DNA from: Marisa cornuarietis
Lineage: Eukaryota > Mollusca > Gastropoda > Architaenioglossa > Ampullariidae
DNA: 64,000 nucleotides
Direction of reading: 5' to 3'
NCBI GenBank assembly: GCA_004794655.1
Contig: SMMW01000040.1
Location: forward strand, 1,426,001 to 1,490,000
This document shows, in pieces, positions 44,462 to 55,686 of the stretch. A model generated the notes under the pieces. It was not told the origin of the DNA, searched no databases, and saw nothing but the letters and a program-made list of their open reading frames with translations. Position 1 is the stretch's first letter, and each line of letters begins with the position of its first letter. The translations under genes were made by a program, and so were the position numbers.

Positions 44462-46004
44462 TGCAAACGATGCAAGACAAAGGGCCGCTGGATGGAGCTC
44501 TTCGAAGAGATGCCGAATCGACCTCATCCACCATCCTTACCTGACATACCACCAGCAACTGCACAACATCACGTCAACACCAGTCCTCCCACTAAGACAG
44601 AAATCATCAAAGCTATCAAAAGCATGTAAAATGGCAAAGCAGCAGGCCCGGACGGCATACCAACAGGAGCACTAAAGACAGACCCAGAAACAACAGCAAC
44701 AATTTTACAGCCCCTCCTACACAAGATCTGGGAACAACAGCTAGTCCCAACATTAGGCCACCTGGTCAAATTACCAAAGAAAGGAGACCTCTCCCAGGGC
44801 AACAACTGGCGGGGGGATCATGCTGCTGTCCATCCCCAGCAAAGTTCTGACAAGGATAATACTAGAGAGACTGAAGAAGGCAATAGACAAGAGACAGACC
44901 AGAACAAGCAGGGTTTCGCCAGGATGTCATGCACTGACCACTTTACAACCCTCCGTATCATCATAGAACAGTCTATCGAGTGGCAATCCTCCGTTTATAT
45001 AACTTTTGTGGATTTTGAGAAGGCCTTTGACAGTGTAGACAGGGACGTCATTTGGAGGCTGATGAACCACTATGGTATTCCTTATAAATTCGTAAGCATT
45101 ATCCAGGGATTGTATGAAGACTCGTCTTTTGTAATGAAGACTGGTGTAAGACAGGGTTGCTTATTATCGCCGACAATCTTTCTGATGGTCATAGTCTGGA
45201 TTATGCGTAGGACAACCCAAGACAACAACATCGGTATCCAGTGGACCTTCACCAAATAGCTAGTGGACCTGGACTTTGCAGATGACATTAGTCTCCTATC
45301 TCATCGGCAGCAGCATGCACAAACCAAACTGAGCAAGCTAGCAGAGGAAGCAGAGAAGACCGGCTTAAAGATCAAAAGAAAGAAGACCAAAGTGATGAAA
45401 ATCAACAACAAGCAGTAACTTCCAATCCATCTTCAAGGAGAGAACATCCTAAAAACAGACCACTTCACATATCTGGGGAGCATCGTCAGCAAAGACGGTG
45501 GAGTGGACGACGACATCAGAAGCCACATAAACAAGGCCAGGCATGCTTTCAACAGCCTACGCCCCATCTGGAACTCACAAACATTATCCCTCCGCAGTAA
45601 GACCCGTATCTTCAAAACCAATGTGAAGGCAGTCCTACTGTATGGCTCTGAAACCTGGAGAGTGACAAACACCATCAACAACAAGCTCCAGACGTTTACC
45701 AATCGATGTCTTCGCCATATTTTGGGAATAAGATGGCATGAAAATATCTCCAATAGCAGCCTGTGGGAAAGAACTAACCAGAATCCCACTAGTCAAGACA
45801 TCAAAAAGCGCAAGTGGGGCTGGATAGGACACACCCTGCGCAAACCAATTGACACCAGGCAGGCACTTGACTGGAACCCTCAGGGGAAGAGGCGAGTTGG
45901 GAGGCCAAAGTAGACCTGGAGAAGATCAGTAGAGAGCGAGGCATGACATGTTGTTGCGGGCCTATGCTCCTCGAGGAGTAACAAGGGATGATGATGATGA
46001 TGAT
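44462..46004 (+). mobile_element. RTE-like LINE, 5'-truncated
   Basis: The 3' 1.5 kb of an RTE-type retrotransposon whose 3' end is a (GAT)n tract (45983-46003). The plus-strand reading starts in RWMELFEEMPNRPHPP and continues through KAAGPDGIPTGALK, KLPKKGDLSQ, motif A FVDFEKAFDSVDRDVIW, motif B KTGVRQGCLLSPTIF, motif [24 protein letters not shown], the Leu-Leu-Tyr-Gly-Ser-Glu-Thr-Trp segment and [11 protein letters not shown]. In-frame stops follow AIKSM, TFTK, NNKQ and GRPK, and a frameshift lies near 44810. The catalytic FADD is intact in sequence, but the protein is not. The endonuclease half is absent. Confidence 0.9.
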
Positions 46005-46094
46005 ATGGAAAAAGCTTAAGAGAAATTTATTTTATTTCAACGACCTCAACATGTAACGCTTTCGCGAGCTCAAAACACTCTTACAGACTGTATG

Positions 46095-46367
46095 ATAAAG
46101 GTAGAAAGGTAAAGGTCATCCCATAACTTTTCAGGTCGTTGGGGAGGGAGGTGTTAGAGACCCCACTTTTCTCGGGCTCAGCTTTTACATGAGGGTGGCG
46201 CCAATCTCTCCCTCGCTGCCTTACCTTCCCCAACCCTCTATGGAGTCAGGTACCCATTCCCGTCAGCTGGGTCGACTGGGGGAAGTATGATGCGCTTATC
46301 GGGACTTGAACCAGCGCGCTCTCGGTTCGGACGTCAGCGCTCTAACCACTCGGCCATCCGCTTCCCG
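46095..46367 (-). mobile_element. tRNA-derived SINE
   Basis: The minus strand starts with a tRNA(Leu/Ser)-like head: A box TGGCCGAGTGG (46347-46357) and B box GGTTCAAGTCCC (46301-46312), in a GCGCTGACGTCCGAACC context. A non-tRNA body follows, with CCCAGCTGACGGGAATGGGT. Length and order fit a SINE rather than a lone tRNA gene. The exact 3' end is uncertain. Confidence 0.75.
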
Positions 46368-46721
46368 CTGTATAATAAGTCGGCTTTCACTACCTTTTTA
46401 CAATCCTTTTATTTTTTTTCTGCCTTACTCTCTCTCTTTACTACTCACAGACAAAGACATAGAGAAACCTGTCTGCATCACCGTGACTTTTGTGGCTGCA
46501 TTAAAAAGTGCCTTAGGTTGCCCAAGGAGTAGGAGCAGCTGCAGTCCGCCAGTGACATCAGAGCAACACACTTAAAACTTTGGAGTGTATTTTGCTGACA
46601 TTTATTGCTAGAAAAATTCTCTATCACAGTTTATCCAAGACGTTGCATAGAAATGGGTGGCAAAACTATTGTTTAATCAGAATCAGTGCTGTAATTATTA
46701 GTGAAAACAAGACCACCACGT

Positions 46722-47642
46722 TGTCACGGATCGACCCGTGAATGTAATGAATGGCAGAAATGGAGTTAGCTCCCTTGTTTGTTTTGTACAGCAGGGTTAG
46801 TGGCCCTTGGGGGGTACGTTTTTGCTATGGTTGGAAAGCGTGACGTAAAAGAAGAGTGTGACGTGGGGTGTCGTCTGCAACAGAACAGAAGTTTCGAGAG
46901 AGAGAGAGAGAACAAAGGATGGTTTGAGTGGAATGTACCAGTGTATCTGTGTGTGATTATTCGAGAAAAGTAAAGGAGGTCGGCATTTGTAGTATTGTTT
47001 GGAGTATATAGGCTTAGTGTTTCGCCAGTTGTTGTGTTTCTACTGGTTTATTCAGAAAATTGGAATATTGCTGTGTGTGTGAAAAAATTCGTCAGTTGCT
47101 GTGTTTCTGCCAGTGGATTCTACATTGGAAGTAATTGCTGTGTTTTTGAAGATTCGTAGTGGTGTGTATTTTTTATATAATTTCAAGGATTATTACAGGC
47201 AAGTGTATATCTGTTGGTGCGTGAGTTATGATCAGACTTTGACAGTGTGATTTGGTCATGTACGTTTTGAGAAACTGTTGGCAGAAAATTAAGCTGATAT
47301 AGAGAAGAGACGGTGAGCGACGTTTGGGTGGAAGGTTGAAAGGAGACATTTACGTATTTGAATGGATATTCCTGCTTGCTAATTGTTCACATATATTGAC
47401 TAGAGATAGAATATTAGAAGGGTTTATGTAATCATTAATTTAGCTGCGATATTTGTTGATGTAACATTTATTTGAAATTCGTTGAGTGTGGGAGAATATT
47501 TGGATTTTGTTTTTAATTATAGAGATATAGGAATCCACGTGCAGGTCTTTGTACTTTGTTGTGTGAAAGAACACGTGAAGAACGCTGTGAGGTCAGTGTG
47601 TGTTGTATGTGACCTGTCCACACGTCCCGTGCGATCTTGACA
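46722..47642. mobile_element. Solo LTR (921 bp)
   Basis: Starts TGTCACGGATC and ends ATCTTGACA, giving perfect TGTCA...TGACA termini. It is flanked by a 5-bp direct repeat CACGT (46717-46721 and 47643-47647). A TATA-like GAGTATATAGG near 47005 and internal degenerate repeats (TTGCTGTGTTTCTGCC near 47098 and TTGTTGTGTTTCTACT near 47030) lie inside. There are no internal retrotransposon genes, so it is a solo LTR left by recombination. The TGTCA start and 5-bp duplication suit the Gypsy type. Strand cannot be fixed with certainty; the TATA suggests plus. Confidence 0.88.
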
Positions 47643-47647
47643 CACGT

Positions 47648-48920
47648 ATGTTATTCAATGTGTGTTGGGGGAACATGCCGCTACCACACGCCTTTCGTAT
47701 CCAAGTTCAAAATCATCTTATACACTTTGGTCAGCTTTGCGGGTTTGCAGTAACAATAAACCTAATAATTAACTGTATGAAATGTATAAGCTTTGATTGA
47801 AAGTTGTCAAAAATATTGATAACAGAAAAAGTGTGAGGAAGAAAAAAAAAGGGTAAAGGGAGAGAGTAAGAGCGAGAAGTGGCTGGTAGAGTCACAGTGT
47901 TTATCTCCCATTGACTGCAAACGACAACGGTAACTGCCACACAAACAATAAACCTGTCCAGTTAGATAAAGTACATGGAAAGTACGCAAATATCATTATT
48001 CCATATCCAGATTTGCGTGACTCATTTTTCTCCCTATTAATCACCATACACTCTGTCATTATATTTAGGATCCTGATTCACATTGGATACACATAGTAAG
48101 CACGAAAGGACTCCCCCCCCACACACACACCATAAATTTGCATTAAGTTTCAAAAAAGCAACGTTTCCTCGCAACCCAGTTCATAATGATACTAACGGAT
48201 TTAGTGTGAATGGAGAACAAATATATACGCCCCAAAAGATTAAATATAACGCGTTGTACTTAAAGACATGGACCTCACTTGTTTGACCTACTGCAGGATT
48301 TGTGTAAGAACTTTTCTAATGATCTTCTATATTGTCAGTTTGCTTCATGTCATATACTTTCATTTTTGCATTTATGCAAGCATGTGGAGACGAATGGAGG
48401 AAAAGAGTTTTAAAAACAAGTTTCCTATCTGTGTGGAATGTTGTTTTGGGTTTTTTGTTTGTTAATTTTATGTGAGCTTGGTTATTGTTATTTGTATGGT
48501 TGTAATATGTAACATATTGAAAAATGTAAAAAAAGACCACAGTTGTACTACCAGTGGTAGCAGAGATAGTTTCTTAGGGGGGAAAACTGATGTGTGCAAG
48601 CGCTACTCTATCATCGCTGCTCACACCATCTATTCACCTCGTGCTGTCCTTCATCAAGCTCAAGAACAATAAGCCAGACACATGCCTTTTTTTCTCCATG
48701 TAGCACTTGTTTAAAGGGCCAATAGCTTGGCCTTGATATAACCTTAGCTATTAGTTCAACGTAAAATACTTATTTCCTCCACCCTCACGTCTACGTCCTG
48801 TTTACATCGATTAAATATTAGAGTCACAAAAGCATTTTATTTCTGACTATGATTTTTCGCAGTAAGTTTTAATCATTAAAACACTAAAATATGCAAGTTT
48901 GTTAGTTTGATATTTTTAAA
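47648..48920. other. Unassigned with inverted module fragments
   Basis: Near 47840-47920 the sequence is an inverted relative of the GGGGAGATAAACATC/pyrimidine block of 12970. The segment 47930-48100 (CAATAAACCTGTCCAG, GGATCCTGATTCACATTGG) recurs at 50455-50620. No gene seen. Confidence 0.5.
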
Positions 48921-48929
48921 ACTGGTAAC

Positions 48930-49100
48930 TGTGTATCCAGAGTAAATGTCTGTCAGACGATGCCGTGTTCTTCGCTCAATTAAGAATGTTTGCAGCTATT
49001 TTTTTACGTGCGTCGCACTATCGCTGACTTATTTTTAGAACTCTGCGAGTTGCAGCAACCTGCAAGAAAAGTAGGTCGTGACGTCAGTCCCTAGGAGCTG
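48930..49100 (-). repeat. R1 core, diverged inverted copy
   Basis: GTCAGACGATGCCGTGTTC, ACGTGCGTCGCACT and GTCGTGACGTCAGTC match the R1 core in reverse, clearly more diverged than the module copies. Confidence 0.65.
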
Positions 49101-49839
49101 GAGCCCAGTCACCTGCTTGTTTTCTTATACAGTCTGCGCCTGACAGTCAGCTCAGACCTGGCGGCAAATGTCTCTACCTGCTTCGTTGGAGGTGGAGGAA
49201 AGGGTTGTAAAACGGGCGTTGTCTTGAAACAGGCTTTACTGTCCATGGCCTCAATAAGGGAAGTGAACAATGAACAGCTGCTTCCATTGATAAAGCATGC
49301 AGTCAACCTCATCATACAGTACTCGTTAATAACGAGCAGCAAATGTGTTCGTGGGAGTACATCAAGTTACATATCATTGTCAAATCTCGCACAGAGTTGT
49401 AAATCCAAAACAGAAACAATCTTTACACCCTTCCTTATCTTTTTCCCGACGGCCAAAAATCCAATCCAGCTGCTTTTAGATATGTTAGCGTGAGAAATAT
49501 TTTTTCTTATTTCTCCCTAGTTTTTATTTCCTACTCATCTGTGTCGGGAGACAGTTTGCAATATCGGTCGATAATCAGGCCGCTTCGTGTCACTACTTTT
49601 GTGATGTTGCCGATCCAACGATGTTTCGCATTATATTCTACATTTTGTTTTCAAGTATGAAGGTGATGTAGAACAGCTAGAGAAAAGGGTTGGGTGGAAA
49701 TTCTCTGACTTGTAAGCAAACCTGATGCTGCTGCTGTGATAAATCTTGCTTAACATGGTCATTACCGAAATAGAAGTTACGATCCTAATGCGGGTGTCTG
49801 GAGTGCTACTGCCATCTTTGAAAGTGTGTGGGGGGGGGA
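49101..49839. other. No recognised feature
   Basis: Small frames on both strands (49109-49342, 49224-49493) lack domains. Nothing assigned. Confidence 0.4.
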
Positions 49840-50040
49840 GGTTCGACTCCGCCTGGTCTCTGCTTTGATGTTACCATTGGTGTTAGCCATGACTTCTCTC
49901 CTGTCAGTGATGGTCTCCATTACATATGTCTACACTATCAGTTTATTAGTAAGGTTTTCAAGATCGCTGTTGGTTCTAACCATTAGAATGTCGTCAGCAA
50001 AGCGCGTGCTGATAACGATGCAGCAGTTGTTTCCATGGTA
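49840..50040 (-). pseudogene. LINE reverse transcriptase fragment (motif C)
   Basis: The minus strand reads ISTRFADDILMVRTNSDLEN, LTNKL, a stop, then VMETITDRREVMAN. This is the catalytic FADD motif and following helix of the same kind of element as 50574-51310. Short and broken. Confidence 0.65.
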
Positions 50041-50573
50041 GAAGCATCTGACCCAGATTTGATAATGAAGCACGTGTCAAGAAAGCGTGTCACAAGTAGT
50101 CAGACCAGCGACAACAGCAGACGAAAAGTAAATACGACTTCCAAGTGTCTTGCGTTTGGCTTCAATTAAATGTAGAGAGGTAATCCTGTACAAGGGAAAT
50201 ACAAAACCTACAAAACGTAGGCATTTTGGGTGAAAATGCCCTGACAGATGATACTTATTTTGCGAATTTCAGAATATACAGCTCTTTTTACTGAAAAAAA
50301 CCCAGAAATTTTGGGGAGTCACTCTGATGGATTCTGGTAACTGTACTTTCTGAATTAATATAGAGTTTCTGTCTGTCGCCCCAACAAGCATTTTGTGTCT
50401 AAGTCTAAAAGTATCTTCGGTATTTTTGCCAGTCTTTCGGGTCTTTAATAACAAAAGCGGCAACTGCCACACATAAACAATAAACATGTCAAGTTCGGTA
50501 AAGTACACCGAAAGTACGCGTATTTGACTATTCCGTGCACAGAGTTGTTGGACTCTACCTGTTAAGCACCAAA

Positions 50574-51310
50574 CTAACTCTTAACAAATTTAGGATCCTG
50601 ACACACATTGGAATTAGTAAGCGCCATAGGCAGGATCTGCACTACGAAAGATTTGTACAGCTTGTTCTTGGTAGCGAACCATATCTTATGGCTATACCAG
50701 ATCCTCTCTAGCTTACTTATTGTTGCTGTTGCTGTTGCGCTCCTGGAGAGGTTGGCTCTCAAGAACTTGAAACTGCTTACCTCTTCATACAGAACATTGT
50801 TCTTGTCGGTGCTCGTCTTCATTCCATATGCATTTGAACTTTCTGTCAGTCTGTTGGTGAGGTCTTGCAGTTCTTTATTAGTGCCTGCTAACAGATCTAT
50901 ATAATTTGCAAAAATGTAGGTTCTTTGATGATGAATTTTCACATCACATGTCATAACCCATCCTGCCAGACTCTGTCTAATGCCGTTTTAAAGTTGTGGT
51001 AGAGGTTCATCTGATGCTGAAGATGCTTTTTTTTATAAGGATGTGACAGTTGAAGATCTGCTCAACTGTCCTTCGACGTGGTCTGAATCCAGCCTGTTCT
51101 TCTGCTAACAGATTCCATGCGGTGCTAGTGATGCGGTTCTGTATGACCTTTGCTTAGGTGGATGATAAGGTTTATGGGTCTGTAGTTCTGGCACTATTTG
51201 CTGTTTCCTTTTTTGGGAGGGTATGACTAAAGACTTCTTCTATTTTTTGGACCATTCCTTGCTTTCCCAGACTCTTTGGCACAGAGCAGTGAAGGCCTTT
51301 TTGTAGTGAA
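50574..51310 (-). pseudogene. LINE reverse transcriptase fragment with internal deletion
   Basis: From right to left the minus strand reads LHCSVPKSLGKQGMVQKIEE and LPKKETANSARTTDP, a degraded AGFR-like region (RRTGWIQTT), then HLQHQMNLYHNFKTALDRVW (motif A region). It jumps without motif B to IDLLAGTNKELQDLTNRLTE, SSFKFLRANLSRSATATATI and IWFATKNKLYKSFVVQILPM. About 100 residues including motif B are missing, and FADD is changed to FANY. This non-LTR family differs from the RTE-like copy at 44462. Confidence 0.75.
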
Positions 51311-51470
51311 TGTGCGTTTAATGATTGTCGACAATTGTATTTTACTTTGGTGGAAATTTCACGACTATCCGAGAAATTCTTAACTTTGCATGCAGTGGGC
51401 ACTAAACACACAAAATCCAGAGAGACGGGCAACTGTTTATGTCTAGTGACCACGATGTGGTTTGTTTACA

Positions 51471-53279
51471 AGATTTCACAAAAGAGTGCATGGCAAAACA
51501 GTATTGTATTTGCCGCGGGGCTGTCCCAAAATTATTTTGTCAGAGTTTAACTTTTATAACTTGAAAAGAAAAAGCTAATTCACTAAAACAGGCGGTTCCT
51601 ACATTCTGTTCACAACACGGTGCATCTACACGTTACACTCAACACACGGTGCCCACACACTATCCAAAACTAGCTGTGGATATTATTAAGAACACCACAA
51701 AACATTACAAGTGTATCCACAACCATCACATAAGACATTTAACACAAAGTAAATAACTTATGCTCATGTGTCATGAAACAAACACATTAGTTGTTTACTG
51801 AAATATTTAACATAAATTTATTTTAGTCTAGTTTATTATTGGATTTTCATCGTTCAATAGTTGGTAAAAAAAGGGTCACAGTTCGGTTTTTACAAGAATG
51901 TTTTTATAGGGAAGGATGGAAATGTCTCTGACTTTATCAACGTTCGATGTCTTTTGTTATAGAAACTCAAGAAGAAACTTGATTAATGCTTTGATTTTGC
52001 AGTTTCTTGTGACTAATGTCGCAAAAGTCATGAATAGGTTTAGGTAACCAGTACTATACATCCACTCATCCTTCTAGACACTTAATAAACAATTTTTGTT
52101 GTCTGTAGGATTATTACACTTAGAAAAATTACCTATACGTAGCTATTAATAATCCGTTTTTTTAATTTACAGGTGTAGGCTATTATAAATCTTTGCTAAT
52201 CTGCCAATATTTTGAGAGTAGTCTTACTGTTTGATCTGCGTGTCTCTCTCGCTGCCCGGGACAGTTACAAATGCACTGCTTCGAGACAAAGTCATCTCCC
52301 CCTTTCGCCATCCAGCTGTAGAGGCGGTGTGCAGGTATAGACCAGCTATTTTCAGTGAGTCTTAACCATGTCAGGTACCGATCGAAAAGAAAGAAAAAAA
52401 TCCAGCAGGATTCTCGGCAGGCGCCATCTTCTTGTAACTGATCTGACAACCTAGTTTGTATACAGACTACTGCAACCCTCTATACACTACAAAAAGGTCA
52501 GCGATAGTGTTAAGCACTTGAATGAAACGGCTGCACACACACATCGCCTAACATTTATTCTTGATCCATTGTTATAATTAATTTTAAGGGAAAACATAAA
52601 ACAATCTACACATTTTATTCGCTTTGTAAAGCATCCAAACTTGTTTTACCCTGCATACTCAGAAAGTGAACAGAATCAGCAAGATTGTTTTAAAATTTGA
52701 TATTTACAGTTGCTGCAATAATTCAACACCGGTGTCCCTAAATTTCTGATATTTTGTACACTCATGAGCAACATAACAGCGTCTTTGTCAACGATTGTCT
52801 GCAGGTTTAACGATGGTTTCATCAGATTATCAAGAGCTGAGAACTTCCTACAGCATAGCAACACATTACTCACGTGTTTATGGTAAGTTGTGGGTAGCTT
52901 GATTACAGATTTGTGGACTAGGAGAAACTAGTAGCAAGTCTTTGTTGTTCAGCAATACAGGGTCGTATATTTTAAGCAGCCTAAATGATTACATCGCATT
53001 GATGAGATCAAGACAGCATAAATTGATGTAATGAACTGTCCAGACTGACATCCGTTGCACGCTGACAATCAGTGCACCCTTAAAGATGTCGAGAGTCAGG
53101 TCAAAACTAGCAACAGGCCCAGAAATTCGCTAGACAATGTCAGACATGAACTAGGGTTCTGCGATATTTTCTCCCCGACTCCTATTTGTCTTCTTGCATT
53201 TTACTTCTTCTCTCATTTGCGACATTAGCGCATTGTGTAGAAGAGCGATGACCTAGAGTCCAAGCGCCTGACTTCCGTA
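51471..53279. other. No confident feature; one decayed R1-like patch
   Basis: About 52440-52570 resembles a decayed R1 core (GACAACCTAGTTTGTATACA, GGTCAGCGATAGTG). The 88-codon minus-strand frame at 52183-52449 has no recognised domain. Nothing else assigned. Confidence 0.4.
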
Positions 53280-53370
53280 ATACATACATACATACATACA
53301 TACATACATACATACATACATACATACATACATACATACATACATACATACATACATACATACATACATA
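53280..53370. repeat. (CATA)n microsatellite
   Basis: About 22 uninterrupted tetranucleotide units. Confidence 0.97.
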
Positions 53371-53825
53371 GGGAATGACCTCAATAAACTTTACCAGACC
53401 GCAAATCATGTTCCCTCTTGTACGGAGAGACCGAGACAGTGCACCCTAAATACTGCGACCAGCGAAAGGGAATGAGCGACAACCGAACTTCACCAGTCTA
53501 ATACGTGGAAAAGTAAAAAAAAAAAACAAAAACAAAAAAACAACGGTGTTTGCTCTCTCTCTCTCACACACACACATGTACGCACGCATGCGCACACACT
53601 CCACAGGCGTCCATGAAGCCAAAGCTGTAGGCAGGCAGTTAAGCAAGATCTGATATTTAAAAGTGAACAAAGAAAGAACACGAAAACATGAATAAAGAAA
53701 ATCAAGTATCCAATTAATCTCGGCTGAGAAACCCACTGTGCCCTGACTGTTTATTATACTTTGTAGTAAATTGTCTTTGATTCTGCGGAAGAAAAGAAAA
53801 ACAATAAAATTTTATCCTTCTTGAA
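53371..53825. other. No recognised feature
   Basis: Contains an A-rich tract near 53517-53540 and short CT/CA runs near 53553-53576. No gene seen. Confidence 0.4.
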
Positions 53826-54465
53826 TTGATGATGATGATGTCAATTTGTAATGCGCAGGTATCCATTCGGAAGAATGCTCATTGCGCAGCAAAAACAAAA
53901 TAAAATAAAAAAATAAGAAAAAAATAAAGTAAATAAATAGATAAACACCAGGAAAGTAAAAAATAAAGACACAAGTGTTGCTTGGTTGTTTAAGTTTATG
54001 TCCGTCTTAAGTAAACAGATGGGTCCAGTCTTTTTCGATACGTGGTTGGTGAGGTGATGGTGGACAATGACGATGGCAGAGCATTCCACAGTTTAGGTGC
54101 CGCGTTTTTGAAGGCCCTGGCTCCAGTGCGCTTCTTGTTTGTGTCTTCCACTGCAGGGAGACAGAAGCGTGACTGGGAGCCAGAGCGAAGACCACGTGAC
54201 GGCTGGTAAGGAGGAACTACCTCTTGTAAATATTCAGGAGCAGTTTTAAACATGCAGGACTGTGCAATCGAAAGCACTTTGTGATCAATGCGCTTTTTTA
54301 CTGGGAGCCAGTGAAGGCTCTGTAGGATAGGCGTGATGTGCTCAGTGGACGACTTTGCACGGGTGACAATCCTGGCGGCTGTGTTTTGAACTCTTTGGAG
54401 TCGATCCAACTGCGTAGCAGGTATACCCCACAATGCACTATTACAGTAGTCTAATCTTACCCAAT
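53826..54465 (-). mobile_element. CR1/L2-like LINE 3' end
   Basis: The minus strand from about 54465 reads RLDYCNSALWGIPATQLDRL, QRVQNTAARIVT, ITPILQSLHWLPVKKRIDHK, APEYLQEVVPPY and FKNAAPKLWNALPSSLSTI, the C-terminus after the reverse transcriptase of CR1/L2-type elements. It ends in YRKRLDPSVYLRRT. A 3' UTR follows and closes with GCGCATTACAAATTGAC and a (ATC)n tail at 53826-53840. The 145-codon stretch is open, but the 5' part is missing. Confidence 0.85.
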
Positions 54466-54499
54466 TCTAAGTTCTATTTTTATAGAAATAAAACTTTTC

Positions 54500-55686
54500 G
54501 TTGACTGATACTTTTGTGCAAGCTGTTTCACAGCGTGACTTCCTCAAATTTTATTCAACAAGAGATAATAAACAACTTGTAGAGAGTAAAGAACTAAAGA
54601 GAAAGTAAGATGTAACACTTTTCCCACTTTTTTCCACCTTCGCTTTTCTTAATAAATTTTCTTCATGTCTTTCTATAGAGTTAAATCCCTGTAAAATATC
54701 ATGTTACGTTTTAGTAAATTTTCTAGAAAGAAAAACGAAATATTGTCAGTTAAAAACGCTCCCAGACTTTTAAACGAAAATAATTAAGTTTTTAATTAGT
54801 AGTAGAGGCTATATCTAAATATTTCGTTGCAGGAAAATTAAAATCGTATTTTTTATTTTACCAGCCAGCATCAAAGGTGAAAAACAGCTGTGGAGGGATG
54901 AATAAATAGCTCAAGAATCTGATGTTTCTGTCCCAGGCAAACTGTTTCTAACGAGGATTCAGATGTTTGTTGTTTTCTGTGTCCCAGACGACACACGCCT
55001 TTGACTTTCTTTTGATCGTTGCCGCTAAAGTTGATCCGAATCGACAGTTGAAGTTAATTACTGTACCCAATGTCCAGTAGAACTACGAGAGACAGAGACA
55101 ACACAATGAAACCTAAGGAGTGGCCAATGTGTCTTTCTTTACCCAGTGAAATATATGATTCCGTCTTGAACATAATGAGTTTGTCACCATGAAGCCCATT
55201 TAGCAGTTTGTTCACCCTCAAGCTATCAAGCAATGCATCGTATACTTACACCTGTACACGCTGTTAAGCATCAAGACGAGTGTTAGTATGTGAGCTCACC
55301 ATTTCTAATGCAAGGAATCAACTCATCGAGTTAAGTCTTCTGTAAGTCTTCGACCAGCTAAGGGACCTGTCTCTGGAAAAAGAGTGAATCCACATGAATT
55401 TTAAGTGCCTTGTAAACGAAGTTTCTTCTACTACTGGCAGTCACTCAATGTCTGTGAAGAAATACAATTGTGAATTTATTAAGAAAGACAGTAAGCTCAA
55501 ATTAAACGTTTGAGAAGAGGAAGAAAGACAAGCCAGCTGAAATGGAATCATATTGAAAAGAAATATTTACACGTGCAATTACACGATTAATTTACATACT
55601 GAGATATAAAGCCATGTTCATTATAAAGTAAACAAAAATGATCTTCTAACAAATATATCGCTGTAGCAGCAGGAATTAGCACAGAA
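54500..55686. repeat. 5' flank of GPCR3 (inverted module flank)
   Basis: In inverted orientation it shares blocks with 21705-22870: TTTCACAGCGTGACTTC (54527-54543), TGTCCCAGACGAC (54982-54994) and TTCATTATAAAGTAAAC just before the gene. Spacing of the CCCAGACGAC block to the start codon is about 0.7 kb in both. No other gene seen. Confidence 0.65.

Noticed and set aside
46301..46357. Functional tRNA-Leu or tRNA-Ser gene
   Set aside because: A and B boxes fit, but the acceptor pairing and the long non-tRNA body behind it favour a SINE.
52183..52449. 88-codon minus-strand frame with a CICNCPGQ motif
   Set aside because: Considered as a small secreted peptide, but there is no convincing signal peptide, cysteine framework or conservation.
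53280..53370. Regularly spaced repeat, considered as a CRISPR array
   Set aside because: Simple CATA tetranucleotide tract without spacers, in an animal genome.
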